Below, in pieces: positions 49,476 to 63,565 of a DNA stretch of 64,000 nucleotides (position 1 is the stretch's first letter; every line of letters starts with the position of its first letter). The stretch is taken from assembly GCF_004193775.1 (NCBI RefSeq), contig NC_041012.1, forward strand, positions 9,941,223-10,005,222, given 5' to 3'. The notes below the pieces were generated by a model. It saw nothing but the letters and a program-made list of their open reading frames with translations. It had not been told where the DNA came from and did not search any database. Position numbers and translations under genes: made by a program. The stretch comes from Glycine soja (Eukaryota > Streptophyta > Magnoliopsida > Fabales > Fabaceae).

Positions 49476-50167
49476 TACAATAGCAATCTTCCAATATTTA
49501 AGGTATATAATCATTCACTTATTCATTCATTTAATAGCAACCACACGTACATGTACAGTAAACAAGTATATCCTTACATTTTCTCCTAAGTTAATACGAC
49601 CTTTGTATAGTAAAATTACCAGTACAGGGGATGTACTAATCTTATTAAGTTCATACTTATCTTATTTGAAAGCTAAGACAATTATTTACAACTCTTATGT
49701 TGATCACAAAATCTGGTTTGACCATTAACTATGTCTAAACCTAAGGTAAACATTGGATCATTGTTTAATCCTGACAGCTCGACCTTTGGTCAGTAATTTG
49801 ACTCTCTAGGGGGCCATACTATGAATTGGGTGGAACAAACACATTTGTTTGATAACATCCAAGGATACAACTTTCATGAAGACCACAAAACCTAATTCAA
49901 TCATTTTCTTAGTCATTTTTAGGCTAAAAGTTAATTCACATTGTAAGGAAAATAACACAGACTTAAAATAATTGATTTTCACTCAACACTGGCGTGCTCG
50001 CATCAAGCACGATCATGCTTCACTAAAAACCTATATTTCATAAGCAAAAAAGACACAATTTAGACCTCAAAACACACTCAAATTCAAAACGAATAACACA
50101 AAACATGTGATCACATCATGAGGAACAAAACCTCTCAATCAATTTCAAGAAAACATGCAAGAATTAA

Positions 50168-50495
50168 GAATTCCCAAATTTCTAAGTTTCTAACATTCAA
50201 AGTCAAACGCTGAATTAACCATCCAATTTGCATCAGGGCATCAATTGACTCATCAAACATGAGCAATTTGTAGTTATCATTGTACAGGCAAAATTAAAAC
50301 GCATAAAACACCCCAAAACTAACCCCAATTAGAATTCCTAAATTTCTAGGTTTCTAACATTCAAAGCCAAACACTGAATTAACCATCCAATTCGCATCAG
50401 GGCATTAATTGACCCGTCAAACATGAACAATTTGTAGTTGTCATTGTACAAGCAAATTAAAGCACATAAAATACCCCAAAATTAACCCCAATTTG
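50168..50495. repeat. Tandem duplication, 164-base unit
   Basis: The unit starting 'gaattcccaaatttctaag' at 50168 recurs at 50332 ('gaattcctaaatttctagg'). Both continue through 'gaattaaccatccaatt', 'catcagggcat' and 'caatttgtagtt' with roughly 90% identity by eye. Confidence 0.88.
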
Positions 50496-53400
50496 ATCCT
50501 CTAGGAATCTCTACACATGTTCACTCTAATCCTAATTACGATAAATCCATCCATTACCTTTAAGCAAGCTCACATGTGTAGTCCAGTAGAGATAATGGTG
50601 CGTCTAGCGGTTTCCTAAGATTCTTCAAGTTTTTTCCCTAGTTGTTCTGCTAGAATTTTCAAGTGTTAGAGAGAAAGAAAAGAGATTGAAGCCTCAATTT
50701 CATTGTCTCCGTGTGAGAGGTATTTCTCTCTCTAAAGACATTATTTCGCAAATCACAACGGTGGGAATGTGTGAAAATGAGTTTCAAAGTTAGTATCCAA
50801 ATTTCAGGATGATCCAACCGTTAACGAGTCTGAAATCGTAATTCTGGGAGAAAAAAAAATGTAGATCACAATGATAAAAATTGAACATCTATTTATAGTT
50901 AGGATATTCTAAGCATATTTTTATTCTATTTTTTTCTTTATTTTATCATTTTATAAAAATAAAATTTATTTTACTCTTTGATTAAATAAATGACCAATTA
51001 AAACATTCATTTATTTTCTAAAACATCATTTTATTCTATTTATTTTCTAATTTATGAAACTCTTATTTTAATAAACAAAAATCATTTCTTCTCATTAATT
51101 TAATTTATAAAAACTCTATTAATTTTTAAATAAAAATCTTCTTATTTATTTTTAAAAAAATGAGGTGTTACAGTCACAATAAAAAATAATATCAAAAAAA
51201 TTTATGCATTCTACTAAACAAACCGAATTAGATCCCCACTATAAATTTATTGATTTATGCTCAAATTGGACATTTTGAACGCTTATTACCTACTCCAACT
51301 GGAAAAGTAACTTTTTTTTTTCTTTTGCAAATCCCTAACGTGCAATTATGTTGGTTGAGGTCCATATTCTTCAAATAAAAAAATTGAAGATCAATTATAA
51401 TGAGGCGTGAAAGGTCCACTTTCTTTTGGCAAAAAGGGGAAAGGAAAATAACCAAAACGTTCCAAAAGCTTGACACTTCACAGACATTGAATCATATATT
51501 CGAGACAGAGTGTCACAGTGGGGATCAAGTGAGCATTGGGAAACAATTTTTAAATGACAGAAAAGCCCGTCTCATGCCATATATGAATATTAGTCCCCAA
51601 GGGTAGTTTTCAAAACGAAGGATCTTTATTGTTCAGTCTGGAATCCTTTACACAACTGCAACTATAATTTCATATAGGACAGTGGAATCTTTTGGGGGAT
51701 ATTGACCCTAATATTATATGGTTTGAAAAAAAACTATTTAAATATAGTATGTAAATATAGTTGATTATGCTGTGTTTATTTTTTATTTTATTTTACTTTT
51801 ACTTTTACTTTTACTTTTGGTATCAACAATTTTATATTTAGGTAAATTGCAACAGTTTAAGGGTTGCTTCAAGAGTAAATTAAGTGTCCGTGGTAACAGG
51901 ATAATGCCCCTTATAAGTGCATAGACTAAATGAAGGTGGATACCAATTTCATGAGATTAAGATCTAAAATTTATGTCAGGTTATTATTAAGTTCAGAACC
52001 TACGATTTTATTTTATTTTTTTATGAGAAGTTCCTTGTTTGGGTTACAATCTTCTTCATATAGAAGTCACAATTTTGTGGAAACGAAGCATCTATAAAAT
52101 TTAGTAAGATTAGCTAAAGCACCACAGGAAAAAATGTCTCTTCTCATTTAACTGATTGCGTTGGCACACGATGCCTGAATTAAATTATGATATTATCATC
52201 TATATTGAGAGCATAAAGCTCAAGCGTGTCAAAAGAATATAACTAAATCATATTAGGTAGTTTAGCCAACTCATTATGACATAGATGTGATTGGTTTTGA
52301 CAACAGAAGAAAATTTAATAAGATGAAGAGAGAAAATTACAAAGAGAAAAGAGGAAAAGAGAGAGTCATCTTAAACAAAAGAATAAAACAGAAAATAGCC
52401 AAAAGAGAGAGAGAGAGAGAGAGAGAGAAATTCAATTGAACAAAGCTACGTAATCCTTTAGCATATAGTGCCTTACACTATCTAGACGCCAAATGCTTAC
52501 TTATTCTTTCAATATCATAACCTTTTCTTTCTTTAAGTACTCAAAGTGCTCATTTCATTATTTGTCTAATTATATTTGTGAACCCATATCTTAAATGCTT
52601 TTTAGTCACTACTTAGTACTTACACAGGTCAGAAGTCTCCCTCAGCAATATTAAGAAATTGCATTGCTAATACAGGCATACCTGCAAAGGAGCATAGATA
52701 GCAAATATTAAGAAATTGTACATTTCTTTCTCTATCAAATGGGACCCAATAAGGATATATCAGAGTAAATTGGGATTAATCATGGTGTAAGATATTGCTT
52801 AGGATAGGTATCTTTCTGTCTGTTCTGTCAATAATTGACTTCATTGGCAAGGAGGTAGGGGACAACAAAGGTCTCCAAAAAGGACTTAAGATAAGGGAAG
52901 CCCTAAGATCCACGTTAATCAATTTAAACAGCCTTTAACTTCTCTTGATAACTTAAATCATGCAGACAACTTTGTCATGGCATCATATCACTTGCATGCT
53001 TTGGTTATAAAAAGAAATTAACCTTACTAGTTATCCCATAAATCTAACTAGTGTGAGATTATTCAAATTTAACCAATGATTTAAGTTAATGTTCTAAATA
53101 TGTGATTACATTAAATGTTTAAACTAAAAGTTTGTTTTACCGCTTATAATTATTTTACCCAATTTAAGATTGTTTCTCGGTAAAAGATAAGTAGGTATCT
53201 ATATATAGTTGGTAACAAGAAAAGAAAAAGGAAATCACCAGTTGGAAAAATCTCAGACTAGGAAATGTGGGACCGCTAAGGTGTGGTCTTATGTGCCACG
53301 GGCTCACATAACCATTAGACAAATGTCGCATTGCACTAGGAAAAGGCCATTTAGCACTACTACAGTAGAACAATTCTTCTCACATAACCATAGAGAACAT

Positions 53401-54370
53401 GGGCATGTACCTCGTTTCTAGATTTGTGTGCATGAGGATGAGGATTACTTCTCTTTCATTTTCACACTCATAGTCACAGCCTAGCCTGAAAGATACAAGT
53501 GATAGGAATTTCGCGTCTCTTCCGGGGAACAAAAGAGGAAATTGTAAAGAAATAAACTAAACCAAGTACTAGCAACAAAGTGTGGTCCTGTTTGTTTAGT
53601 ATAATATAAAATGACAATACCACCTCACCTTACTTTTTTTATACGTGGTATATATGCTTTTACATATGTCCATCTTGTCTTTCTTAGTTGTTTAATTTGA
53701 TTGTTTATTTATACTTTATTTTTCGTGGCTTGAGTGTGGAGAATGTATGGTGTAATTGTTGATGAATGACCAAATGTAATATAATACACGACTAATTAAG
53801 AAAAGCCAATCCAAAAAGAATTAACCGTTAAGAAGTATTTATAATATCAAAGGTTCGACTTTGCGGAAAAGTACTTGACAGTTGTAGAGAGATTGATAAA
53901 GTTATTGACACCCTCGTTGCAACGAGTAACAACCAATCTCACACACAAAAAGAATGTAAAATGCTCTTATGACTCCAAAATAAATAAGTGTTTGGCTTGA
54001 TTGATGCAATGCTTGGAGGAAATTAACCTTCGTATGGGATAGTCAAAGGTGACGATTAGAGGCATGATGATATATAATGTGGTGAAGGACTTGACAAATT
54101 TAGGATAAATTTGAAATTATTTATCAAAAAACGAAAGAAAAATTAACTATCAGTTTGAAGTGATTTTAGTCATTAGTCATATGACATGTCACAATATTAT
54201 TTTATTATTATTTTTACTGATAAAAAAATATTATTTTATTATTTATCACGTTTATTTCAGTCGGTCAAAAATGTAAAACACACTAAAATTTAAAGGAAAA
54301 AAATATTATTCGCTACCCATGTTTCACTTATGTAAGAGACCAAACATGTATTGCAAGGCAACTCACATGT

Positions 54371-54419
54371 CCAGCAGCAGTTGATGTTTAAAATAAAAAG
54401 GGACATCAATTGCTGCTGG
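54371..54419. repeat. Small hairpin, 17-base stem
   Basis: 'ccagcagcagttgatgt' and 'acatcaattgctgctgg' are inverse complements with one mismatch, separated by 15 bases. Too little to call an RNA gene. Confidence 0.7.
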
Positions 54420-55157
54420 CACACAGTGAAAACATGTTTCACTTCTAGGCAGTATGTTTCGTCTTCTTATCAACTTTTTGGAACACATTATTATTAACGA
54501 GTTCGGTTGCATGTTTAAGATGTATTTTTTTACGTTTTAAATGTGATTTTTACAAGTTAGACGTTTATTTCAAGGTATCACAGATAAATCTTAGGAAAGT
54601 GAGTTTGAGAATATCACATCTCTACGTTTGATAGAAGTTTTAAAAACCATTCTAAAAAATTGTTGATTTTCAAAAATTCAAAACTTCCATATTTATTGTT
54701 TCTCATTTCTATAATGAAAGTGGGTATCTTTAAGTATTCTAATGGCAATAGAAGTTACTTTTTAAAGTAATTATCTCTTCCTAATTCAATTCATTATTTC
54801 ATATTTTTTTCTTTTTTTTCAATTTTTCATTAATTAAAATTTAATTATTTTCTGAAATTACTGGACACTAACCCAAACATATTCATGGAAATAATAATAT
54901 TTCTAGGTATAATGTTATTAAGAATGTCATTTCTGGAAATATAATATTATACCTTAAAATAAGTATTGATCGATAATTTTTATATTTTAAATGTGATTCT
55001 TCATTGTCAACTAATTACACACTATAAGAGTATTAATAAGTTGAGTTGAGGTAAACATTTCAAGTTAAAGTTTGATTTGAGAAAAAAATGGGTTGTTTGG
55101 ACTGATTTATTTTATGAGTATAACTATAAGTTTAAATTTATCTTGTTAAAAAGTGAA

Positions 55158-55420
55158 GTTTAAATATATTTTTTGTTCTTATAATTTAATACTTTTTTAT
55201 TTTCATCCCTAGAAAAACATTTTAATCTTGCAAAATGTGTTTATTTTATTTTTTATCATTAAAGCATTTTAGATAGCACTTTGAACAATAAAAGATGAAA
55301 ATTAAAGCACTTTAAGAACAAAAAATAAAACAAATAAACCATGCAAGAACTAAAATGAAAAAAATACAAAAATAATTTTAAAAAAGCACTAAATTACAAG
55401 AACAACAAAGATATTTAAGT
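55158..55420. repeat. MITE-like inverted repeat
   Basis: The left end 'gtttaaatatattttttgtt' plus 'cttataatttaatacttttt' is mirrored on the right by an A-rich run ending 'caaagatatttaag' with 'aaaaagcactaaattacaag'. The arms pair imperfectly over about 90 bases. The ends resemble the LOX-intron and 59454-59651 elements. Confidence 0.55.
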
Positions 55421-57703
55421 AAAAAAAAATGATAAAGTTTGAGCTTTACCTTTTAACTCATTTATAAGACAACTTTACTTGTATTTTTGTTTGAAACTAT
55501 TATTCCAACTCTCCACCATTAGGCCAACCCAAGTGGATAACATGCTTACATTATTGATATTAATTTTTAGGTTAAATTATAATCTTGATTTCTCTTTAAT
55601 TATTTACTATTTTTACACCCTATTTTTTTGTAATTTTAGTTATCACAATTTAAAATATTCACAAATTTGATTTATTTTCAAACTCACATAAATATTTTTC
55701 ATTTGAAGCAATCATATTTAAAGTAAGTATGATTGCCCATGGATAACAAAACTTTTATGAGTAATTAATTACATATTCATAACTCAAAGTTAAGATTATT
55801 AATTAAATTAAAATAATTTTATGTAAATTGATGCGTGTAGTACATTACCATAATTATGAGGTTTACATTAAATTTCTGTTAATATCATGTGACCTAATAG
55901 ATTATTCTAAAGTCGAAAATCCATACAGAAACGAGTTTACGTCAACTTGCATCTAAAATTGGGCTGAGTTAGTATGAATGACTCACACGAGACAGGAAGC
56001 ACAGGCACAGCACAAGTGATGGGTCAGCCAATTTATTACTTAACCTTTCTATAGTCCTTCTCTTGTCTCTCCGTCAAAACAGACCTAAAAATAATGGTAC
56101 CAACACCATCATTCCGTAAATTATATGAAGGATACATGGTATTTTATATGGATACGTGGTATTACCTACCGCCCGCGTATTCTAGCCGATTCTGTCATAT
56201 ATGATTGATTGAAAAAGATTTGTGACATTTTTGTCTCTCTGATGCTGCGATGCTGAAAACCATTATAGAAAAAAAGATGAATTTCAGATGTCTGTCATGA
56301 CAAGACTTATGTGACATCAAATTAAAGCCCCGAATAATGTCATGTTGGAAAACAAGATCGGTTGGCACCTCTCTCTACTGTTAAAATATAGTATTTGATG
56401 TTAATTTAACATCCAATTTTTTTATTTCTAATAAATCTTATTAAATTTAGTTTTATGTGTTTTAAAAATTATTAATTTTGATTTTCGTAAATTTTTTAAT
56501 TAATTTTATCAATATTTAATAATAAAATAATACGTATTTAATCACGTTATATTAGTAATAATTTAAAAATAATAGACAACACAATTATTTAAAATTTAAA
56601 TTAAATGACTCATCTGAACCTTGTGTAATTATACAAGCTTTAGCTTTTGGTCCTTATACTTAAAAATCAACCATTTTAGCCTTTATACATACTAGTTTTA
56701 ATCCCTTTCAGGCCTTATAAATTTATATGATAGGGAATAAAAGAAACAAAAATGATATTTGTAAAGATCAAAATGAATAATTAAATCTTATTTAAATATA
56801 TTTTTTGTGAATGAATATTATTAAAGAAACTAAAAGACTTGAAAAGAAAAATCAAATCTAATTCAACTAGCACAAAATTATAAACATGTAACTCAGGTGT
56901 TGTCAAAGCATGTTTAACCAACTTATCTGTCACTTGATTTGCTTCTCATGAATAGAACGTGATTCCAAGTAATAATACCTTCATGAATATCATGAGTAGA
57001 TTGGACAATATTATAGTATGAGTATGTTATCCAGGTTAGTTTTAGTCCCAATAATATAACATTCAACCTTGTTACTAGAACTGATGTCTAAATATATATT
57101 ATCATTAATAAATACATAATAAATTCATAAAGTCAAACTAGTAAATGAGAACAAATTATATGTGACTAATCTATTGAAACTTTGATAAAGTCACAAGTTT
57201 ATCGACAGTCAAGTGTCAATATCATTGTTACATCTTCTGTTATTTAAATGGACTAAAACTAAAAAAAGAATAAAGAACTAAACCAAAAAGTTGAATATTA
57301 TTACGGGACCAGATTATTATTTAATAACCCTTTCCATTTTGAACCGAAGATTCAACAAATACGATACCGGAAAAGCATACCAAAAGGTAATGGAACAGGG
57401 AATTGCACATTAACTCATCTACAAATTGATCTTAAAAAAAAAAACGCATCTACAAATTCAGTCGAGGAAAATACACTTAAATTGCCACTACCCTACAAAA
57501 TTCCGTCAATGCTTGGGACTAATCGTCACTTCTGCATGACTCTTGTCTTTGGGAAATCACGAGCAAAGAAGTTTTCTGAAACCAATAATCAATCGACGTT
57601 AGCCACAAAAACTTGACAGTGAAGATCAAATTAGCAAATATTGCCATGGATGCACTTTGATTGCTGCTAGCTTGAACGTCATTTTGATTACTTCCTAACA
57701 TGC

Positions 57704-60700
57704 TCACTTTAAAACAAACAAGGGTATTTCAACTAATGAATATACTTCAACCATGTTACAGAATACAGAGCCAGGAAAGGAAGTTGATTTCGAAGGAATT
57801 AATCTTAAATCACAATGCTTAAACAAAGAATGACGACAATTGAATTTTCTAATTCACAAACCTTAGTTCCTGCTACGATGGCATTATACAAAGGGTGAGC
57901 AGCACATGAGATAACTCCTTCAGATAAAGAAATAAATCTGTTCTGATTGCTTCGGTTGTGCCGCCTTGAATTTTCTTGCATATCCTCCCTGTAAAGAATG
58001 ACAAAAAATTAAAACTGTTGAGAAAAAAAATGCAGTTTGTCAAGTAAATTTAGGCATATGAACACTTGGCTTATTGGCTTTCAATGTTTAATAAAGGTTT
58101 AATTACTCATTTAATCCCTATAGTTTCTAAACTTATCCTTTTTAATTTCTAAAGTTTAGTAATTGAATTTTTTAGTATCTGACGTTTACATTTTAATTCC
58201 TAATAGACTCCTGCAATTAAAATTACACTAGTTAAAGAATTCTAGCGGCAGGAGAATTAAAATATAAATTTTATATACTAAAAAAATCTATTTATTAAAC
58301 ATAGGAACTAAAAAGAGATAAGTTTGAAAACTATAAGAATTAAATGGGTAATTAAACCTATAATAAATTAATAATATGGTTAATTTGATTTGAGTACTGT
58401 GCATTTTACTGTATACATGCTTTCTCAATTGAGTGTTCAATTGAAGCTAAAGTAGGGAATTTGGGGTCAACTAGTAAATGTTTCTCGTTGTTGGAGTGCC
58501 TTACTTGTAATCCACATGACTTGGTGAGTTGGTGCTGGGATAGAAATCCAAGAGATGAATGCCACAATCAGATGATGACCCAATTAAATAGATCTGTACT
58601 AGATTACAACAGAAATAATTATTTGGTGTATAAATAGAAAGAAGGTATGCTTACAATGAGGAGCCATATTTAAATAAACAGGAAAGTCCTGAGCGGGAAA
58701 AAATACGGAAGCGGATAGCTCAAAACCTTTTATTTTTTATTCATTTACAATAAAATGTTATCCAAAAAAATTATATAATTAATTAATTAATAATAATAAT
58801 AATATAATATAAGCACCAAAAGCCAACAAATTGGAAAGTCCAAGAGATCAATATCTTATTTAAATAAAATATGTATGTTTAAATTAGATTATTTCAATAA
58901 TTGATCAATTATAAATATAACTAAATTTTGTATTCAAGTATCTTAGATAAAAAAAAGTGATTCTGTGATCATAAGACAGTATTTTATTTGGGTTGTTTAA
59001 ACTCTAAAGAAATACCTTTTATACAAAAAATTTTAAAAAAACATTGTAAAAAATGATTTTATATAAAAAATAATTACTGAGGATAAAATAATAAAAAAAG
59101 AAAAACTTAGTTTAAAAATGTTAATTTTCAACCATACTCTCCAAACTTTTATTTGTTTAAAAAAAACATTTTCCTTTACAATAGAAAGGTTAAATTATTT
59201 TTTTCCTCTAATTTTTTTCGAGTTTAGTTTAGTACTTTAATTTTTAAAACTAATTCAATTTTATCATTTTGTCTAAATTTAATTTAAAAAATGTACATTT
59301 TGTAGCGATTTAAACCCACCGATAATTACAAACCACCCCAAGTTGACCCAATTTAAATGGTAGGATCAAATTTAATTGTTTTTAAAAATTAGAAAACCAA
59401 ATTAAATCTAAAAAATAAAAGGACCAAAAAACCAATTTAACATAATAGAAATAAGGTTTAAATATATTTCGTCTTGGAAAAAAAAAATCATTTTAATTCC
59501 GGCAAAATGTATTTGTTTTATTTTTTATGCTTGAAGCGTTTTAAACAATACTTTTCTCAGTATTCAAAATATTGTCTAAAACGCTTCAAGGAGACAAAAA
59601 TTTAAAAAAAAAAGGTTAAATTACAAAGAGAAAAAATGTATTTAAGCCTAAAAATAATTTAAGATTGCAATTTAAATTTCACCAATATTATCAAACGAGA
59701 GAACAATATTATACAATTTATTAAGAAACAGATCTCTAAAAAAAAAATATTTTAAACACGTGAACAACCACCAAACAAGCATTATATTGAAAGTAGAAAC
59801 TAGAAACCGGTGATAAGTGGTAGCTTGCGTATACGACTAGAGGTAAAAGTTTTGCAGGGGATCATGTGTAAAAATACAGTAGGTGCATTATATTCAATAA
59901 AATTTCTTACCGAACCCGTCGATAGCCATGAAGGTTTTCTTAAATATGATAGATCAGCGGGAATGTAGGAATCGTTTCTAACAAAAATGAAAAACGTAAA
60001 CAAATTTAGACATAGTTTGAAAAGCCATTTCACAAATATCAACAACGCAACTCTAAATGAAGATCCTCAAAAGAAAAACTCTAAATGAAAACTGACAAAC
60101 TTACAACCAAGCTGGGGGTGGGCAATGAATATGCGTAACTTGAAAATTATTAGTATCCAAAACGCCTGACCTACATGAAAATATTAAAAGGAAAAAATTA
60201 TCACCACAACAGAGCATCAAATGTTGGGAGCATTTTTCTTGACATGTAAAATTCAATAAATAACAGACAACTACATTTGATGTACATAACCCCTACCAAC
60301 ATCAAATGGCCTGTTTAAAGGAAGATAATAGCTACAAACTAATTATTTCCAGATCCACCATCGAAGAAAAGTCAAGAAAATACAAGGCCAATCAGAAACA
60401 TTAGCCGATCATGTGATAAGCAATTAAGTCGTGCTTTCAGTTAATAGTCTAATGATAGAAACTATTAGAGGATATAATTATGGAAATACATGGAAACTCT
60501 CCTTATTTACATTGGAAAACACACTAAACATAGCATCCAATACATTTGGCAACTTACCAGCCATCCACAAGATGGAAAGCTAACTGATATGGGCATGATG
60601 GATCAATATCAATAGAGTGAATCTCCTTGGGAACAATATTTGCCTGTGCCTGCATACAATAAGAATGGCTTGCCATATTAACTTCCAGTCAACCAGTATG

Positions 60701-63565
60701 CAAAAGACAATTACCAGATGGTGAAATCCAGACATCTTATTGCAAACTGTATAGTCTGGAGAGAAGCCTGAAGTGAAAACTACTCTTACTAGAACACCAA
60801 ACTTCAAGTAAAGATATGACATGATTATGATACAATAGACAGGAGCAGGAAGGATAATCACACCTTCAAAGATCCAATCTTCTCTAGCAATGTTGCCAAC
60901 TTCACTGATGTTACAGGTGGATGGCATATCTAGGAAGCCAAATAAAAAAGAATATGATCACTAAAAGCATTGTAAAATAGTCTTTTTCATAATTTTATGT
61001 CCAAGTAGTAGCCTTTGACTTGCATAATTTTATGTATCTTTTTTCATAACATAATAGAAAGAACAACCACTGTATAAATATAACCTCTTTGAGACTTTGA
61101 AAAGTAGCAGATGCTCTTCCACCACGAATATCCCATACATACACAAGCCCGTGTTTCCCAGCACCAAAAATAATCTGGAAAGGATAGAATAATCACTGCT
61201 TGCAATTTCTCAATATATTGACTGTACATAGTATAAGTGTATTCCAAAATTTGTTCAAACCAAAACCTAATTCAACAGCATTTGTATTATGCTGTCCACT
61301 GCAATCTTATCAAGGTTAAGTGGACTAGGAGAAATAGGGCATTTCATTAAAAATTATAAACACTCATATATGGAACAAAAGTATCAATCTTGGGGGTATA
61401 TTAGCATCAATCTTTGGTTTATTACTTGAAATGAACTTGAAATGTTCAACATTTCATTCAATTGATTTTATATTTTTAATCCTTAACATGAGTTTAAGGA
61501 CACATTTGGCATTTGTCTGAAGAAGGGAGGGGAGAAGCCGGGGTTAAAAAATGCATCACACTCAAAGAAGTACAAAATTACTCTGTAGACTAGATACACA
61601 ATTCCTAACCTGATTATCTGCATTTAATTGGATGCTGTTAAGCGTACCACATGAAGCAGATGCAAGCTCAAGGCAAGGTAGAGTATTCACTCTTCTGTCC
61701 CAGACATTAATTGCACCATGTGTATCAGAAGCAAGTATCCTGTTAAAATTCACCAGCAAATTGAGAAAAGCATAGTGACGAAAAGAATTAAAAGATTCAG
61801 AAAATGATAAATTGATAATTACTATTAAGTGTTGATTGTTACACAGACTCAAATATCTGGTGGAGATATAATCAATGAGTCCTACTGAACAGTACTCAAA
61901 GACTAGTGCTACTGTCATTTTCGTCAAACAGATTATTGGTTGAGGGAAAATACAAAATAGTAACTTTAAAAAGAATGCACAAGTCTCTCTTTGGCAATCT
62001 TTGAGGAGATCTCTTGACACACACAAGGACTATTGGTAAATAACTTGTGTGAAACCTTGAAGAGAATAGTAAGCACCTGAAGATAAGAGCCTCAAAGTCA
62101 ACCTTTCCCTACCCTTTAAGATCTAGGCATGCCCAGATATCTGATAGTCTTGAATAATTATGATAATTGATGAATAATTATGTGAATAAGTGTTAGAAAA
62201 GAACATTTTAGGAGTAGTTTAGGTTTAATATTAGTATTAAGAATCATCCTAGGCATCAGTTTAGCTTTTTATGACAATTATTTATATTACATCTTTAGAT
62301 CATAAATATGAAAATGGTGGCACAGTATTAGGAATTTATTACTCCAATCAAGCAATTCCTCTAAATTAGGTCTATGTTACCAACCTTGTGTCATTTTTTG
62401 TAAAAGCTACATCAGAGAGACCTTTGTGTATGCTGGATCCATTAACCGTGGTTGTTTGTCTTGTTCTTAACACCTGTATTATGTAATTCAAGGGCCAAAA
62501 GTTAGTGAGTCTAGCATCAAAAAATAAACACCTGTACTGCTACACATGACCAAAAAACATTTCTACGAAAAATAAAACAAAACCAAAATAATGAATTATG
62601 ATGAAAATAGCAATTTCCCAGCATATCCCTAAAAAACAAGAGGATAAGAGCAATGAGTGATTTGATAATGTGAAATTGTAAATAGATGAGTGTCCTGCAA
62701 TATGCACCCATTTCCAAAAGGCGTTCTACTGTGTGTTTCCTAGTTCGTTTGTATGCATCCAAAAGAAATAGGTAGCAAGATATTAATCCAGCTGACCTTA
62801 TTTGAGGTAATGATTTGATAAAGGTTGGTAAAGGTGCTATATTTTATCATTAACAAATAATTAGACAAAATCAGATCACAGGACAAGATTTAAGAATAAT
62901 GATATAATGCAATAAGAAATTCATATCAACTGAATTTGGTGTTGTGTCAAATATCAACAACAGAAAGTAGAAACATTTTGTGATTTTTGAAAGAAAATAG
63001 CTGGCAACATAATGTCAATGTAAACAAGATTTAACAAGAAAATGCAATAACAGATAAGAATGGAAATTTACTTCAACTGGATCTGATGAGACATATCCAA
63101 CGTCGAATATGAGTAGTTTGTTACTTTTTACAGATGCACAAACAACCTGAAATGGAGAAGACAAATAGCAAGGCAAATAGAATATTGAATCATTTATGAA
63201 AACAAAGCTATTATTAGTGGAATCAACAAATCACTGGTCACACATAAAATGCACAGGCACTTGTTATTATGATAATTTCATTTGAAAAAGTGTCAAATCA
63301 TCAGAAGATTATCCCTGACATGCAACTGACAAACTATAACATACAAAACTACAAAAAACAAAGCACAAACATTTTACATAGTACATGTCATGGATATCAT
63401 TTAAAAATAATTATCGATTACAAATTTCCATAGTGAAATACTGAGCAAGAAGGTAATTTAGTTAAGCTGACACCTCATCCTGATTAAGAGGATTCCATCT
63501 GACAGCATCAAGTTGTTGATTTAGTGAGAGATGCATTAAATGCTTGCTTTCATCTTCTTTCAAGC
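57704..63565 (-). CDS. WD40-repeat protein, C-terminal 327 residues (partial, N-terminus beyond right edge)
   Basis: Minus-strand exons: 63565-63474, 63146-63072, 62473-62385, 61739-61610, 61174-61085, 60929-60864, 60649-60558, 60170-60105, 59977-59911, 58593-58505 and 57988-57862. All have GT-AG borders and join in phase to 327 codons. WD40 blades are visible in LDAVRWNPLNQDEV, ILASDTHGAINVWDRRVN, IIFGAGKHGLVYVWDIRGG and IYLIGSSSDCGIHLLDFYP; such beta-propellers serve as protein-binding platforms. I recognise a plant WD40/transducin-like protein but cannot name the subfamily or partners. The last intron most simply ends at the strong acceptor at 57708-57707, where the next triplet is TGA (57706-57704), so the protein would finish ..NAIVAGTK. 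Using an AG 26 bases earlier would add only a few residues. At least one more 5' exon must lie beyond 63565. Intron 10 (58592 side) and intron 9 hold MITE-like repeats. Confidence 0.85.
58094..58362. repeat. MITE-like element with long inverted ends in a WD40 gene intron
   Basis: The left end 'aggtttaattactcatttaa' continues 'tccctatagtttctaaactt'; the right end is its inverse complement through 'tttgaaaactataagaatta' and 'aatgggtaattaaacct'. The arms are over 80 bases with modest divergence. It lies between exons 58593-58505 and 57988-57862. Confidence 0.75.
59454..59651. repeat. MITE-like inverted repeat in a WD40 gene intron
   Basis: The left end 'aaggtttaaatatatttcgt' and the right end '..aaaaaatgtatttaagcct' are imperfect inverse complements. 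An inner perfect stem pairs 'tgaagcgttttaaacaat' with 'attgtctaaaacgcttca'. Confidence 0.65.

Larger units (their letters stand above)
47909..51172. mobile_element. LTR-like block of 3.26 kb without coding domains
   Basis: Starts TGTGACACCTTG and ends GAGGTGTTACA: LTR-type TG...CA termini with a longer inverse-complementary tip (tgtgacacct / aggtgttaca). The inside is a compositionally uniform, non-coding, CA-rich stretch with internal tandem duplications, as in long solo LTRs. The flanking pentamers are gtaag and gtcac, which do not match cleanly, so the identification rests on termini and content. No gag, protease or polymerase motifs were seen. Confidence 0.5.
51173..57518. other. Intergenic AT-rich region with small repeats
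   Basis: No gene supported. Seen: a (TTTTAC)n run at about 51795-51818, a (GA)n run at 52404-52428, a small hairpin at 54371-54419 and a MITE-like inverted repeat at 55158-55420. Confidence 0.5.

Noticed and set aside
57519..57707. 62-codon minus-strand frame as the true C-terminus of the WD40 protein
   Set aside because: Its frame cannot be joined in phase to exon 57988-57862 through any good acceptor; treated as 3' UTR, though some doubt remains.
60580..62026. Longer minus-strand frames at 60580-60927 and 61562-62026
   Set aside because: The first is out of phase with the exons it covers; the second includes a real exon (61739-61610) but its upstream half is intron.
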